Below are positions 1 through 7,605 of a DNA stretch of 17,133 nucleotides, piece after piece. How positions within the stretch are numbered: position 1 is the first letter of the stretch; each line of letters starts with the position of its first letter. The notes beneath the pieces were generated by a model. That model did no database searches, was not told the DNA's origin, and worked only from the letters and a program-made list of their open reading frames with translations. The translations under genes were made by a program, and so were the position numbers. The DNA is taken from NCBI GenBank assembly GCA_030600865.1, contig JAUVUS010000005.1, positions 1 to 17,133 of the forward strand. The letters are read 5' to 3'. This DNA is from Bacteroidales bacterium (GTDB lineage: Bacteria; Bacteroidota; Bacteroidia; Bacteroidales; UBA12077).

Positions 1-119
1 CCTACAGGTATTTCAGATATTGGTGGTGTGTCAAAATCATCATCGACACATGCAAACATAATAGCAGCCATTGCAACTATTAATGTCATAATTCTTGAAA
101 ATCTACTATACTTTTTCAT
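1..119 (-). CDS. Surface lipoprotein, N-terminal part only (possible DUF5689 family)
   Basis: Only the first 39 codons lie in the window; the gene runs off the left edge. The translation begins MKKYSRFSRIMTLIVAMAAI and reaches a lipobox-like MFAC at about residue 24, followed by an acidic run (VDDDFDTPPI). That is the signature of a Bacteroidota lipoprotein that is acylated and often exported to the cell surface. It starts 26 bases after the stop of the TonB-dependent receptor, on the same strand, so the two are almost certainly co-transcribed. A short lipoprotein opening with C-x-DDDFDTPP directly after such a receptor resembles the DUF5689 proteins that accompany these receptors in other Bacteroidota, but 39 residues are too few to settle the family. 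The lipoprotein call is firm; the family is a guess. Confidence 0.7.
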   Translation of the reverse strand, partial: MKKYSRFSRIMTLIVAMAAIMFACVDDDFDTPPISEIPV

Positions 120-145
120 GATATATTATTTTTTATTTTTTCTAT

Positions 146-2866
146 TTAAAAACTTAAGGTTAATATTAACATATATGTTCGGCCATACATATAAAAATAA
201 TTAGCCGGATATTTATTTACATCTTTATCTTCGTAATCGAAACGAAGTTGTTCATATCCTCCGGTAATTACTTCCTGGTTATCCAAAACATTATTTACAA
301 CAACAAAAAGGCTCAGGTAATATTTATCAAATCGCCATGATTTTCCACCCTTCAAATTAAGGGTATATGAGTTTGGTAATCTTTCCTGACTGAGAATCTC
401 ATCAACAAGGTCTGAATTTAAATCTAAACCTTCAACTGCCCCAGCTGTTCGTCGTGCAGGATTAAAACTCAGGTAAGTATTATCAAAATAATTTGCATCA
501 ATATTAATCCACCAGTTTTTAGGAGCCCTGTACCCTACACCAACAGAAAGAGCCGTTTGAGGAGTTCCATCTACACGATAATCTTTAACATAAACCGTTT
601 CGTTGGTTGCAAGCGATTCAGAATCGTTATCTCTGGTAATACTCACATTAGGACGAGAATCCCAGGTATACTGACCAAGTGATGCTGCACCGGTAACAGT
701 TATAGTTGATGTTACTTTACCTTCAATCCCAAGTTCTAATCCAAAATGTTTTTTATCAATTCCACTCATAGCATAGTTAACAAAACTTTTATAACCATCG
801 TGATAAAAGCTCATCACATCAACCTGATCTTTAAAGGTAGTGTAGAATGCAGAAAATCTTCCAGTAATATATGGTAATCTTGCTAAGTAGTTAACATCAA
901 AACTCATAATTTTTTCGTCGGTTAAGCCATCAATCAAATGATCTCTCGTACGCGGGGAAACATATGCATCGTCAAAATAAGGAGCACGAGTTAAATAAGA
1001 ACCATTTGCATAAACAATATGTCGACCTGTAATTTTGTAAGTTAACCCGCCACTAAAACTATAATTTAGATAGGTTTGTTTTTCAGAATCGCCGTACGAT
1101 TCATCAGGGAATTTACCTACTCTCATATTACCAGTTCGGTAAAAAGATGTATTTATTAAACCTGCTCCAAGATATAAATCTAAATTATTATCTAAAGTGT
1201 AATCTGCTTTAAGCAAACCTCCAATACGATTAATATTTGCATCATAATCATAACCAAAGACATCACCTACAGTAGTAATTCTGTTTGGATTATTTAAATC
1301 GCTTTGTAACTGATCAGGATTATCAACATCTCCTTCGGCAAATTTATCAATATCGAACCAAAACTCTCCACCAAGTAAATCACTTACTTCTTTAAAATGT
1401 CTTCCTTTATAATTTGTGTAGTTTATATTAGCTAGTAAATTAAGATCCTCGTTAAATTCATAATTAAATTTCATATTTGCAGAAATCTGTGAGTGATCAA
1501 TTCTTCGATCTTCGATCATAAATTTTGATCGAATTCCATAATAATCATTTCCTTCAATACCATCCAAATCTTCTACTAAGTAGTATTCATCACTATTAGC
1601 CTGATACATACCGTCCCAGTCAACTTGTTGTTGAATCCAACCTTCATAAAATTCATCATTACGATTATAATATGGCAGGTTTCTATAATAATTAGGACGA
1701 GGATCAGGAGCATCGCCCCAGTTCAAGGCTGTATTTCCATCTCTTCCAAAAAAATATGAAACCGATGTATTAAGATCCATTTTTTCATTTATAGTCCATA
1801 AATGATTAAGCATAATATAAGGTTTCATTGTGTTAGCTACCCTTGCATTTCTTACTTCACCATCCTGGTAACCCCAGTTAGCATTGTAATAATTTGATCC
1901 GGCTAAATCGTATGCTTCTTGTGTTGAAGCTATTTGTTTACCCCGTTTATTTGGTGTGGCAAATGCTGTTAATGAAACAGTATGGTTTTCGTTAATTATT
2001 TTCTCGGCAGCAATAAAATATGCCGATGCATCGTAGAATGTTCCATCAACATATCCTTCCTGAGCCCAACGATGAGAACCAGATATTGTAAATGCCCAGT
2101 TATTATCCATTAAACCGGTAGACGCCGTAGCCATTACACGGTTTTTATAATTTGAGAGCCTAGACATATATGAAATTTTTATTCCTGGTCTGTAGCCAGA
2201 GGGTCGTGTAAGTAAATTTGCTCCTCCACCTAAATATGACAATGAAAGGTCGTTATTATCCTGACCAAAATAAATTTCTTTATTTCGTAGAACATCATTT
2301 AATCCACCCCAGTCAGAATATTTAGGTCTTCCTGTTTCAATGTTATTCATTTCTATACCATTGAAATATATTGCAGAATTTTCAGAATCGTAGCCTCGAG
2401 TCTTGTAACGCACTGCTCCAAAAGTATAAGCTGCAATTTGTGAGAAAACATCATCTGAAGAATGAAGTAATCCACTCATTGCCTGAGAGCTTTCTTCTTC
2501 TAAATCTGATTCTTCAAGCACAACCATAGGAAGATCATCTGAAATGTTTCCATAAGTATAAATCAGGTCAACTGATCCGATATTAAGAACTTCTTCCGTA
2601 CTCAACTCAAACTCTAATTGCTTAGGCTCATAATCAGTGCCGGTAAAAATTAATGTTCCCGTTCCAATAGGAACATTTTCTAAAATAAATTCTCCTTTGT
2701 TATCTGTATAAGCTTCAATAGATGTGCCATTTACCTGAATAAATACACCTTCGACAGGCTGAGCACTTTTACTATCAATTATTATCCCCTGAACAGAACC
2801 TGTCTGAGCCAGGGATGAGAAAGCTAAAAACAAAGAGAGAACAAAAAATAATGCAAGATGTCTCAT
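146..2866 (-). CDS. TonB-dependent outer-membrane receptor with carboxypeptidase-like regulatory domain
   Basis: A 906-residue outer-membrane receptor of the TonB-dependent, CarboxypepD_reg-like type, which imports a bound substrate using TonB/ExbBD energy. Residues 1-20 are a signal peptide ending SSLAQ. Residues about 23-95 form the CarboxypepD_reg-like beta-sandwich (VQGIIIDSKSAQPVEGVFIQ, then TDNKGEFILENVP). The plug follows at about 115-220 (RYKTRGYDSENSAIYFNGIE, later WGGLNDVLRNKEIYFG). The rest is a beta-barrel rich in alternating aromatic strands, ending in a terminal Phe (LILTLSF) as expected for barrel-assembly recognition. No classical SusD gene adjoins it; a small lipoprotein follows instead, and a secreted EEP-fold enzyme is divergent. 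The substrate cannot be read from the sequence. A link to nucleic acid or phosphodiester scavenging is inferred only from neighbours. Confidence 0.93.
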   Translation of the reverse strand: MRHLALFFVLSLFLAFSSLAQTGSVQGIIIDSKSAQPVEGVFIQVNGTSIEAYTDNKGEFILENVPIGTGTLIFTGTDYEPKQLEFELSTEEVLNIGSVDLIYTYGNISDDLPMVVLEESDLEEESSQAMSGLLHSSDDVFSQIAAYTFGAVRYKTRGYDSENSAIYFNGIEMNNIETGRPKYSDWGGLNDVLRNKEIYFGQDNNDLSLSYLGGGANLLTRPSGYRPGIKISYMSRLSNYKNRVMATASTGLMDNNWAFTISGSHRWAQEGYVDGTFYDASAYFIAAEKIINENHTVSLTAFATPNKRGKQIASTQEAYDLAGSNYYNANWGYQDGEVRNARVANTMKPYIMLNHLWTINEKMDLNTSVSYFFGRDGNTALNWGDAPDPRPNYYRNLPYYNRNDEFYEGWIQQQVDWDGMYQANSDEYYLVEDLDGIEGNDYYGIRSKFMIEDRRIDHSQISANMKFNYEFNEDLNLLANINYTNYKGRHFKEVSDLLGGEFWFDIDKFAEGDVDNPDQLQSDLNNPNRITTVGDVFGYDYDANINRIGGLLKADYTLDNNLDLYLGAGLINTSFYRTGNMRVGKFPDESYGDSEKQTYLNYSFSGGLTYKITGRHIVYANGSYLTRAPYFDDAYVSPRTRDHLIDGLTDEKIMSFDVNYLARLPYITGRFSAFYTTFKDQVDVMSFYHDGYKSFVNYAMSGIDKKHFGLELGIEGKVTSTITVTGAASLGQYTWDSRPNVSITRDNDSESLATNETVYVKDYRVDGTPQTALSVGVGYRAPKNWWINIDANYFDNTYLSFNPARRTAGAVEGLDLNSDLVDEILSQERLPNSYTLNLKGGKSWRFDKYYLSLFVVVNNVLDNQEVITGGYEQLRFDYEDKDVNKYPANYFYMYGRTYMLILTLSF

Positions 2867-3025
2867 TTGTTTAGGTTAATTTAATATTTAAATTATTAAT
2901 ATATTATCGATTCTTAACTTAAAAAACAATCTTTAATTTTAAGGAAAGGAACGTAAAAATACACACTTAGTTTTTAACTTCCGAAAATTTTTCATACAAT
3001 TACCAACAATTTATAAATCAATACT
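2867..3025. promoter_or_regulatory. Divergent intergenic region between the receptor and the EEP-fold enzyme
   Basis: This 159-base, very AT-rich gap separates two divergent start codons and must hold both promoters. I see no exact TAnnTTTG match on either strand. The closest on the plus strand is TAGTTTTT at about 2969-2976. No clear operator palindrome was seen. The shared location suggests possible co-regulation, but that is inference. Confidence 0.35.
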
Positions 3026-4081
3026 ATGAAACAGAATATTTTTATGATTAAGGTCGGTTTTTTAGTGGTTTTTCCTTTTTTGTTATCAGTATTTAATTTA
3101 AGTGCTCAAGAAAAACAATATAAGGTAGCCACCATCGCATTCTATAATCTTGAGAATCTATTTGACACATTAGATACTCCCGACAAAAATGATTTTGAAT
3201 ATACCCCGGAAGGTGTAAAAAAATGGGATAGCAAAAAGTATATATCAAAACTAGAGAACATGTCAAAAGTTATTGCACAAATCGGTGCTGATTTAACAAA
3301 AACCGCACCTGCAATAATTGGAGTTTCTGAACTTGAAAATCGTATTGTTCTTGAAGATTTAGTAAATACACCTGCACTTAAAAATTATAATTACAAAATT
3401 GTACATTACGAATCACCAGATCGTAGAGGAGTTGATGTTGCATTATTATATCAACCTTCAATCTTTAAAGTAACAAATAGTGTGTCGGCCACATTAAAAA
3501 TTGAAGAAATAGACGATTTCTATACCAGGGATCAGTTGGTAGTATCCGGAATTTTAGCCGGAGAAAAGATGCATTTTATTGTGAATCACTGGCCTTCTCG
3601 TTATGGAGGAGAAAAACGAAGCAAACCCAAGCGTAATGCAGCAGCTGACTTAACTCGTTCTTTAGCAGACTCAATAATGAATGAAAACGAAAATGCTAAA
3701 ATTATTATTATGGGAGACCTTAATGACGATCCTAATGATGAAAGTTTAACAAACCATTTAAAAGCAAAAAAAGAAGAAAAAGAAACCGGCCCGGGAGAAT
3801 TATATAATGCTACTTATCCTTTATTTCAAAAAGGTATTGGCTCGCTAGCCTATAGAGATAAATGGAATCTTTTTGATCAGATGATAGTTTCATACCCTTT
3901 ACTTGGAGATGATAAAACAACATTTAAACTATATAAAACATTAATTTTTGATAAAGATTTCTTAAAAGAACAGGAAGGAAGATATAAAGGTTACCCCAAG
4001 CGAACCCACGCAGGAGGTGTATACAAAAATGGTTATAGTGATCATTTTGCTGTGTACTTATATCTAATAAAAGAAATTTAA
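3026..4081 (+). CDS. Secreted endonuclease/exonuclease/phosphatase (EEP) family protein
   Basis: A 351-residue exported enzyme of the metal-dependent EEP superfamily (DNase I, exonuclease III and phosphodiesterase fold). Residues 1-28 form a signal peptide (hydrophobic GFLVVFPFLLSVF, cleavage after LSAQ). The fold's motifs appear in order: FYNLENLFD with Asn41, VSELEN with the metal-binding Glu102, NHWPSR with His188, GDLNDDP with Asp231 and Asn233, and YSDHFAV with Asp339 and His340. All catalytic positions are present, so it should be active, probably in the periplasm or outside the cell. The sequence does not show whether the substrate is DNA, RNA, a nucleotide or a phospholipid. An alternative in-frame ATG at codon 7 would also give a signal peptide. 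It stands alone, divergent from the receptor, and ends at a strong terminator 21 bases on. Confidence 0.88.
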   Translation: MKQNIFMIKVGFLVVFPFLLSVFNLSAQEKQYKVATIAFYNLENLFDTLDTPDKNDFEYTPEGVKKWDSKKYISKLENMSKVIAQIGADLTKTAPAIIGVSELENRIVLEDLVNTPALKNYNYKIVHYESPDRRGVDVALLYQPSIFKVTNSVSATLKIEEIDDFYTRDQLVVSGILAGEKMHFIVNHWPSRYGGEKRSKPKRNAAADLTRSLADSIMNENENAKIIIMGDLNDDPNDESLTNHLKAKKEEKETGPGELYNATYPLFQKGIGSLAYRDKWNLFDQMIVSYPLLGDDKTTFKLYKTLIFDKDFLKEQEGRYKGYPKRTHAGGVYKNGYSDHFAVYLYLIKEI

Positions 4082-4101
4082 AAAAGATTTAGCATAATTG
4101 T

Positions 4102-4133
4102 AAAAGGGAATCAATGATTTTGATTCCCTTTTT
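4102..4133 (+). terminator. Rho-independent terminator of the EEP gene
   Basis: AAAAGGGAATCA (4102-4113) pairs perfectly with TGATTCCCTTTT (4121-4132). One more A-T pair (4114/4120) leaves a five-base loop, giving a 13-bp stem. The T-rich 3' arm supplies the U tract on the plus strand, and the A run at the 5' arm could act similarly on the minus strand. It lies 21 bases after the stop of the EEP gene. Confidence 0.9.
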
Positions 4134-4230
4134 CGTTTTATCAACATTTTCCAACTACTCATCAAAATTTATTAACTGATAATAAAATAAAAATGTAGTT
4201 TCACGGAAATTTTTTAACTAAACTTAAAAT

Positions 4231-4235
4231 AGGAG
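4231..4235 (+). promoter_or_regulatory. Strong Shine-Dalgarno site (AGGAG) for the thioredoxin-like gene
   Basis: AGGAG lies eight bases before the ATG at 4244. Other starts in this window lack such a clear site, as is usual in Bacteroidota, so it stands out and fixes this start codon. Confidence 0.65.
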
Positions 4236-4243
4236 ATTAAATC

Positions 4244-4960
4244 ATGAAACTTAAAAATTTATTATTCATAGCAATTCTAACTTTAGGGAGTTCTACTATT
4301 TTTGCACAAATAAGCAAATTAGCGCCAAGGGTTGTTGTTATAGGTGTTGGAGAAAAAAATACAACATTAGACGAGAGTCAATATCCAAACCTTGAATTTT
4401 ATTATACTCCTGAATTAATAAATATTGCCGAAGAAACATTTTCAGGCAAACCTGAATTCTTAGTTACTTTAGGGAATGATAAAAATCTGCAAGAAACTTT
4501 TATGCTATTTGATAAAAATGGAATTTGCGTTACACAAGGCTATCGTTTACTAAGTCAAAATAATGATATTGGAGCAAAATTATGTGTTGATAAAGAAGCC
4601 CTTCAAAATCATTTAAGAACTTATGTAAAAAAGGGGAAAGAAGGAAAAGCAAGTAGTAAAGAAATGAAGCTTAAAAAATCTGATTATATGATTGGATATA
4701 AAATGCCAGAATTTAATGTTGTTACTCCATCCGGAGAAGAAGTATCTTTTAATTCAATCGTTGAAGGTCAAGCAACTTTAATCGTATTTTTCCAATTATC
4801 AAGCGATATTGATATAGCTGAAGGAAAAAAATCTGATCAAAGTGATAAATCCGGAAGACAATTCTTTGCTGCAATGGCTCAAGGAGCAGCAGGTTCAAAA
4901 ACAACTAAATTATTCGTTAATTTAGAAAGTCAGTTCTTTAATTATGACACACGAGATTAA
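4244..4960 (+). CDS. Secreted thioredoxin-like protein lacking active-site cysteines
   Basis: A 238-residue protein with a clear signal peptide (MKLKNLLFIAILTLGSS, cleavage near IFAQ). I do not recognise a named family for the whole chain. The C-terminal part from about residue 147 reads GYKMPEFNVVTPSGEEVSF followed by ATLIVFFQLSS. This matches the opening of AhpC/TSA-redoxin and TlpA-type thioredoxin folds (G-x-x-MPDF..., then the central strand). Where those enzymes carry CxxC or a peroxidatic Cys, this one has LSSDID. The only cysteines in the mature protein are in the N-terminal half (GICVTQ and KLCVDK). A redox role of the usual kind is therefore unlikely; a binding or structural role, or use of the distal cysteine pair, is possible. 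It follows the EEP gene but is separated from it by a terminator, so it has its own promoter. Confidence 0.7.
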   Translation: MKLKNLLFIAILTLGSSTIFAQISKLAPRVVVIGVGEKNTTLDESQYPNLEFYYTPELINIAEETFSGKPEFLVTLGNDKNLQETFMLFDKNGICVTQGYRLLSQNNDIGAKLCVDKEALQNHLRTYVKKGKEGKASSKEMKLKKSDYMIGYKMPEFNVVTPSGEEVSFNSIVEGQATLIVFFQLSSDIDIAEGKKSDQSDKSGRQFFAAMAQGAAGSKTTKLFVNLESQFFNYDTRD

Positions 4961-4981
4961 TTAAAAATTAAATTTTATAAT

Positions 4982-5015
4982 AAAAAGTCCTGAGATTATA
5001 CCTTAGGGCTTTTTT
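4982..5015. terminator. Bidirectional terminator between convergent genes
   Basis: AAAAAGTCCTGAG (4982-4994) pairs with CTTAGGGCTTTTT (5002-5014) using two G-T wobbles, around a seven-base loop. T runs follow on both strands. It sits 21 bases after the plus-strand stop at 4960 and 8 bases beyond the minus-strand stop at 5023, so it probably ends transcription of both convergent genes. Confidence 0.85.
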
Positions 5016-5022
5016 CTTAAAA

Positions 5023-6006
5023 TCATAAGCTTGATTCAAAATACTTTCTTTCCTTTTTAAAATCTATAAAAGGATATTTTGCAGATATTTTCTTAATTAT
5101 TTCAACCTGCTTCTTCAAAAATTTCTTGTGATTTTCTGTATCCGGATTTAAGGGACGATGATTTCTTGCAAGAATGATTTTATCAATTTCTTTAATAATA
5201 TCTGTTGTTTCTTTTTCAAAGTAGGTTTGAGAAAATTGTTCCCAAATATATTCAATTGCCATATTTGATGGATGTAACATATCATCGGCATAAAAACGAT
5301 AATCGCGTAAATCGTCCATCATAATTTCATAAGCAGGAAAATATTCAATATTTTCAAATTTATTTTTCAATTGATTGATAGCTAAAATCAAAGTTGATTT
5401 ACTTAACTGATTTTGAACTGTTCCATCTTTCCAATGTCGTACAGGGCTTACAGTGAAAATAATTTTTAACTTTTTATTTAATTCGTTTAACCGATTTATA
5501 AGATTAGCCCATTCCACAAATATATCTTCAACTCCTAATTTAAATCTATCGAATTTCTTTGCCGGAATTTTATGGCAATTAGAAACTACATTGCCTGATT
5601 CCAAATATTTATAAACCCAGGCTGTTCCAAAAGTAATAATCAAATATTTGGCATTTTTTAATTGTTTTGCAGCTAATTCAATAGATGTGTTGATTTTATT
5701 TAAACTTTTTTCCTGATCAGTATCTGAAAACTCCGTATCGTGATAAAAACTGAACCATTGCTCGTTAAAAAAATTGAGATCAGATTCTGTAAACCGTTTT
5801 TGGTCAATTAAAATTTCCAGACCATTTCGAACCGAAACAGGATTGTACAAAACCCCAAAAGGATTTATTAAAACCGGAAACTTGAGTTCATTCATTTTAT
5901 CACCAATATTCTCGGTAAAACATGAGCCTAAAAACAAAACCGATGTGTGGTAGTTTATTTTGTTTTTAGATGGTTCGGCTTCAATTATGGTGCGAAAGTT
6001 TTTCAT
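5023..6006 (-). CDS. GSCFA domain-containing protein
   Basis: A 327-residue member of the GSCFA family (PF08885), named for the motif seen here as LGSCFTENIG at residues 26-35. Other family hallmarks are NPFGVLYNP (48-56), ITFGTAW (124-130), FTVSPVRHWKDG (184-195) and a C-terminal DDMLHPS with Asp242 and His245. The arrangement of an early Ser/Cys, a central SPVRH and a late D-x-x-H resembles SGNH/GDSL hydrolases, so an esterase-like activity is plausible; the true reaction is not established. There is no signal peptide, so it should be cytoplasmic. The length is normal for the family. It lies on the same strand as the downstream-reading hydrolase at 6209-7048 but is separated from it by a decayed repeat element. 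It ends with TGA, one of two TGA stops in the window. Confidence 0.9.
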   Translation of the reverse strand: MKNFRTIIEAEPSKNKINYHTSVLFLGSCFTENIGDKMNELKFPVLINPFGVLYNPVSVRNGLEILIDQKRFTESDLNFFNEQWFSFYHDTEFSDTDQEKSLNKINTSIELAAKQLKNAKYLIITFGTAWVYKYLESGNVVSNCHKIPAKKFDRFKLGVEDIFVEWANLINRLNELNKKLKIIFTVSPVRHWKDGTVQNQLSKSTLILAINQLKNKFENIEYFPAYEIMMDDLRDYRFYADDMLHPSNMAIEYIWEQFSQTYFEKETTDIIKEIDKIILARNHRPLNPDTENHKKFLKKQVEIIKKISAKYPFIDFKKERKYFESSL

Positions 6007-6016
6007 GTTAAATAGC

Positions 6017-6199
6017 TATTAGCTGTTAGCTTTTAGCTTTTAGCCTTCAGCTTGTTCATTAATCCATAAATCATCATTTGCTCTTCATCTAACATTTTTA
6101 TCAGAAGAATTAATTCTTCCTTTTTAACCAAATTCAAATTTTCAATTATAATTGCTTGAGTTTCTACCAATACTAATAGCTAAAAGCTAATGGCTAATA
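6017..6199. repeat. Inverted-repeat-flanked relic element (IVS-like)
   Basis: Two 27-base arms, 6017-6043 and 6173-6199, are inverted copies of each other with 24 of 27 positions matching. Both are built from runs of TTAGCT/AGCTAA units. Between them lies an open frame encoding the tail of a four-helix-bundle protein, whose stop codon falls inside one arm and whose first readable codon falls inside the other. This recalls 23S rRNA intervening sequences, in which inverted ends flank a four-helix-bundle gene, here in an intergenic position and internally deleted. A transcript of either strand could fold into a long hairpin. The repeats are seen directly; the origin is inferred. Confidence 0.7.
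6033..6179 (-). pseudogene. Remnant of a four-helix-bundle (23S rRNA IVS-type) protein, C-terminal part
   Basis: Reading the minus strand from 6179 gives 48 codons to a TAA at 6033-6035, with an in-frame TAG at 6180-6182 directly before. The translation opens LLVLVETQAIIIENLNLV, continues through KKEELILLIKMLDEEQ and ends near MIYGLMNKLKAKS. The ETQ followed by a long amphipathic helix, and the terminal G-L-x-x-K-L, match the last two helices of the four-helix-bundle family annotated as 23S rRNA-intervening-sequence protein, whose members are usually about 115-130 residues. The N-terminal half and the start codon are missing. The fragment begins exactly at the terminal-repeat arm, which suggests recombination between short repeats removed the front of the gene. 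It is not expected to make protein. Confidence 0.65.
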
Positions 6200-6208
6200 A
6201 CTTTTTGT

Positions 6209-7048
6209 TTATAGTTTTTTCATTATCCAATCAGCTACAAACTCAAAAACCTTATCCTTTTCCAATTCATTATGCAACTCATGATACATTCCATCCCACT
6301 CTTTATAAGTAATATCTTTATTAATTATTTTTGCTTTTTCGACGAATTCTTTACTTGCTTTATATGATGTTATTTTATCATCGTTTCCATGTTGAATTAA
6401 AACAGGCAAACTAATTTTATCAGCATTTTCCATTACCCAATGTCCTGCACAGTATATCTCATAAAACATTTTGGTAGACATTTTTCCATGAATTAGAGGA
6501 TCTGCAATAAATGCATCAATAATTTTCTTATCATGTGTAAAAGCCTTTACATCCAAATTTGTATTCTGTGTAAACTTCGGATAAACTTTTTTCATTATTC
6601 TTGCGAAAAACAGCATTAAGGCTGAAGGATCAAACGAAAGCTTATACCATGGAGAAGAAATTACCGCCCCTTTAAAATTATTATCTCTTTTAAAAATATA
6701 ATTAGTAACGATATTCCCTCCTAAGCTTTGCCCATAAATAAACTGTGGCAAATCGGGATAAAGTTTGTTAGATTCTTTTACTAAAACATCAATATCATTT
6801 AAAAAATCATTAAATTGGTTAATATGTCCTCTTCGGCCATCTGATTTTCCATGTCCACGATAATCAATTGCATGCACAACAAATCCTTTCCCAGCAAATT
6901 TCATTGCCCAATAATCGTATCGCTCGCTATATTCACCATAACCATGCACTAAATTTATAACTGCTTTGGGACTTTCTTTAGGCTCCCAAATATAACCAGA
7001 GAGTTTCATTCCATCGAATGATACATATGCAGTTGATTTGTAGTTCAT
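6209..7048 (-). CDS. Alpha/beta hydrolase, monoacylglycerol lipase/lysophospholipase-like
   Basis: A 279-residue serine hydrolase of the Hydrolase_4 type (monoglyceride lipase or lysophospholipase, PldB-like), without a signal peptide and so cytoplasmic. The oxyanion-hole motif is VHGYGEYSERY (His35-Gly36). The nucleophile elbow is GQSLGG with Ser108, using Gln where His is more common. The acid is in HGNDDKIT (Asp224) and the catalytic His in GMYHELHNE (His256); YHELxNE is typical of monoglyceride lipases. The motif DYRGHGKSDGRRGH at 62-75 is also typical. The length is normal and all catalytic residues are present. It starts 47 bases from the divergent yjbQ start. The physiological substrate cannot be told apart between monoglycerides, lysophospholipids and other esters. 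Confidence 0.9.
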   Translation of the reverse strand: MNYKSTAYVSFDGMKLSGYIWEPKESPKAVINLVHGYGEYSERYDYWAMKFAGKGFVVHAIDYRGHGKSDGRRGHINQFNDFLNDIDVLVKESNKLYPDLPQFIYGQSLGGNIVTNYIFKRDNNFKGAVISSPWYKLSFDPSALMLFFARIMKKVYPKFTQNTNLDVKAFTHDKKIIDAFIADPLIHGKMSTKMFYEIYCAGHWVMENADKISLPVLIQHGNDDKITSYKASKEFVEKAKIINKDITYKEWDGMYHELHNELEKDKVFEFVADWIMKKL

Positions 7049-7080
7049 ATTATTCGTAATTTTATATTATCTTAAAAATC

Positions 7081-7088
7081 AAATTTAA
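7081..7088 (-). promoter_or_regulatory. Candidate -7 element (TAAATTTG) for the hydrolase
   Basis: On the minus strand 7088-7081 reads TAAATTTG, an exact match to the Bacteroidota TAnnTTTG -7 consensus, about 33 bases upstream of the hydrolase start. A TTTG that could serve as the -33 element lies 23 bases further upstream, inside the yjbQ start region, which is slightly too far. This is a weak call because the region is AT-rich. Confidence 0.35.
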
Positions 7089-7095
7089 AGATATT

Positions 7096-7500
7096 ATGCA
7101 AGAAATCATACAAATATCAACCGATAAACAAAATGGTTTGTACGACATTACAAATCAAGTTGAACATCTTGTTTCGCTATGCAAAATTAAAAATGGATTA
7201 GTTAATATTTATGCACAGGGAGCTACTGCTGCTATTATGATACAAGAAAATTGGGATCAATCTGTTCAGAATGATGTCATTCATCTTTTAAAAAAGCTTA
7301 TTCCATCGGGAGTTTGGGAACACGATGCACAAGATAATAATGGTGATGCACATTTAAAAGCAGGTATTGTGGGTCCAAGCGAGACTATTCCAATTATTAA
7401 TGGTAAAATGGGATTATCGACCTGGCAAAATATATTTTTCTGTGAGTTTGATGGGCCAAGAAATAAAAGGAATATTGTGATTACAATAAGAGATGCATAA
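7096..7500 (+). CDS. yjbQ: YjbQ family protein (UPF0047, secondary thiamine-phosphate synthase-like)
   Basis: A 134-residue cytoplasmic protein of the small YjbQ/UPF0047 family, of normal length. Family signatures are the conserved DAHLKA block at about 94-99 (its His lies in the putative active site), the LGPSETIP-like stretch VGPSETIPIINGKMGLSTWQ, and the C-terminal FFCEFDGPRNKRNIVITI. E. coli YjbQ has a weak thiamine-phosphate synthase activity in vitro; its real role is unknown. A thiL gene is present elsewhere in the window (15282-16325) but too far away to count as genomic linkage. It is divergent from the hydrolase gene, with 47 bases between the starts, and no strong plus-strand terminator follows. 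Confidence 0.9.
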   Translation: MQEIIQISTDKQNGLYDITNQVEHLVSLCKIKNGLVNIYAQGATAAIMIQENWDQSVQNDVIHLLKKLIPSGVWEHDAQDNNGDAHLKAGIVGPSETIPIINGKMGLSTWQNIFFCEFDGPRNKRNIVITIRDA

Positions 7501-7525
7501 CTCACAGTTTATCTGCTTGTAATTA

Positions 7526-7578
7526 CAAAAAAAGGCGCGGACAAAATGCCTAAATAACAAGACATGTTCCGCACCTTA
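7526..7578 (-). terminator. Terminator of the outer-membrane protein gene
   Basis: AAGGCGCGGA (7532-7541) pairs with TCCGCACCTT (7568-7577) with one C/A mismatch. Read on the minus strand, the G+C-rich stem ends in CCTTTTTTTG, a good U tract, so it terminates transcription from 7606-8247. On the plus strand only TTAATTG follows, so it would be weak for yjbQ. The long loop (about 26 bases) is unusual. Confidence 0.7.
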
Positions 7579-7605
7579 ATTGTTAAATATAACAGATTAA
7601 TAGTT

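Noticed and set aside
7281..7505. Minus-strand open frame antisense to yjbQ
   Set aside because: It lies wholly opposite a conserved gene, has no family resemblance, and its Cys/Pro/Ser-rich sequence looks like shadow coding.
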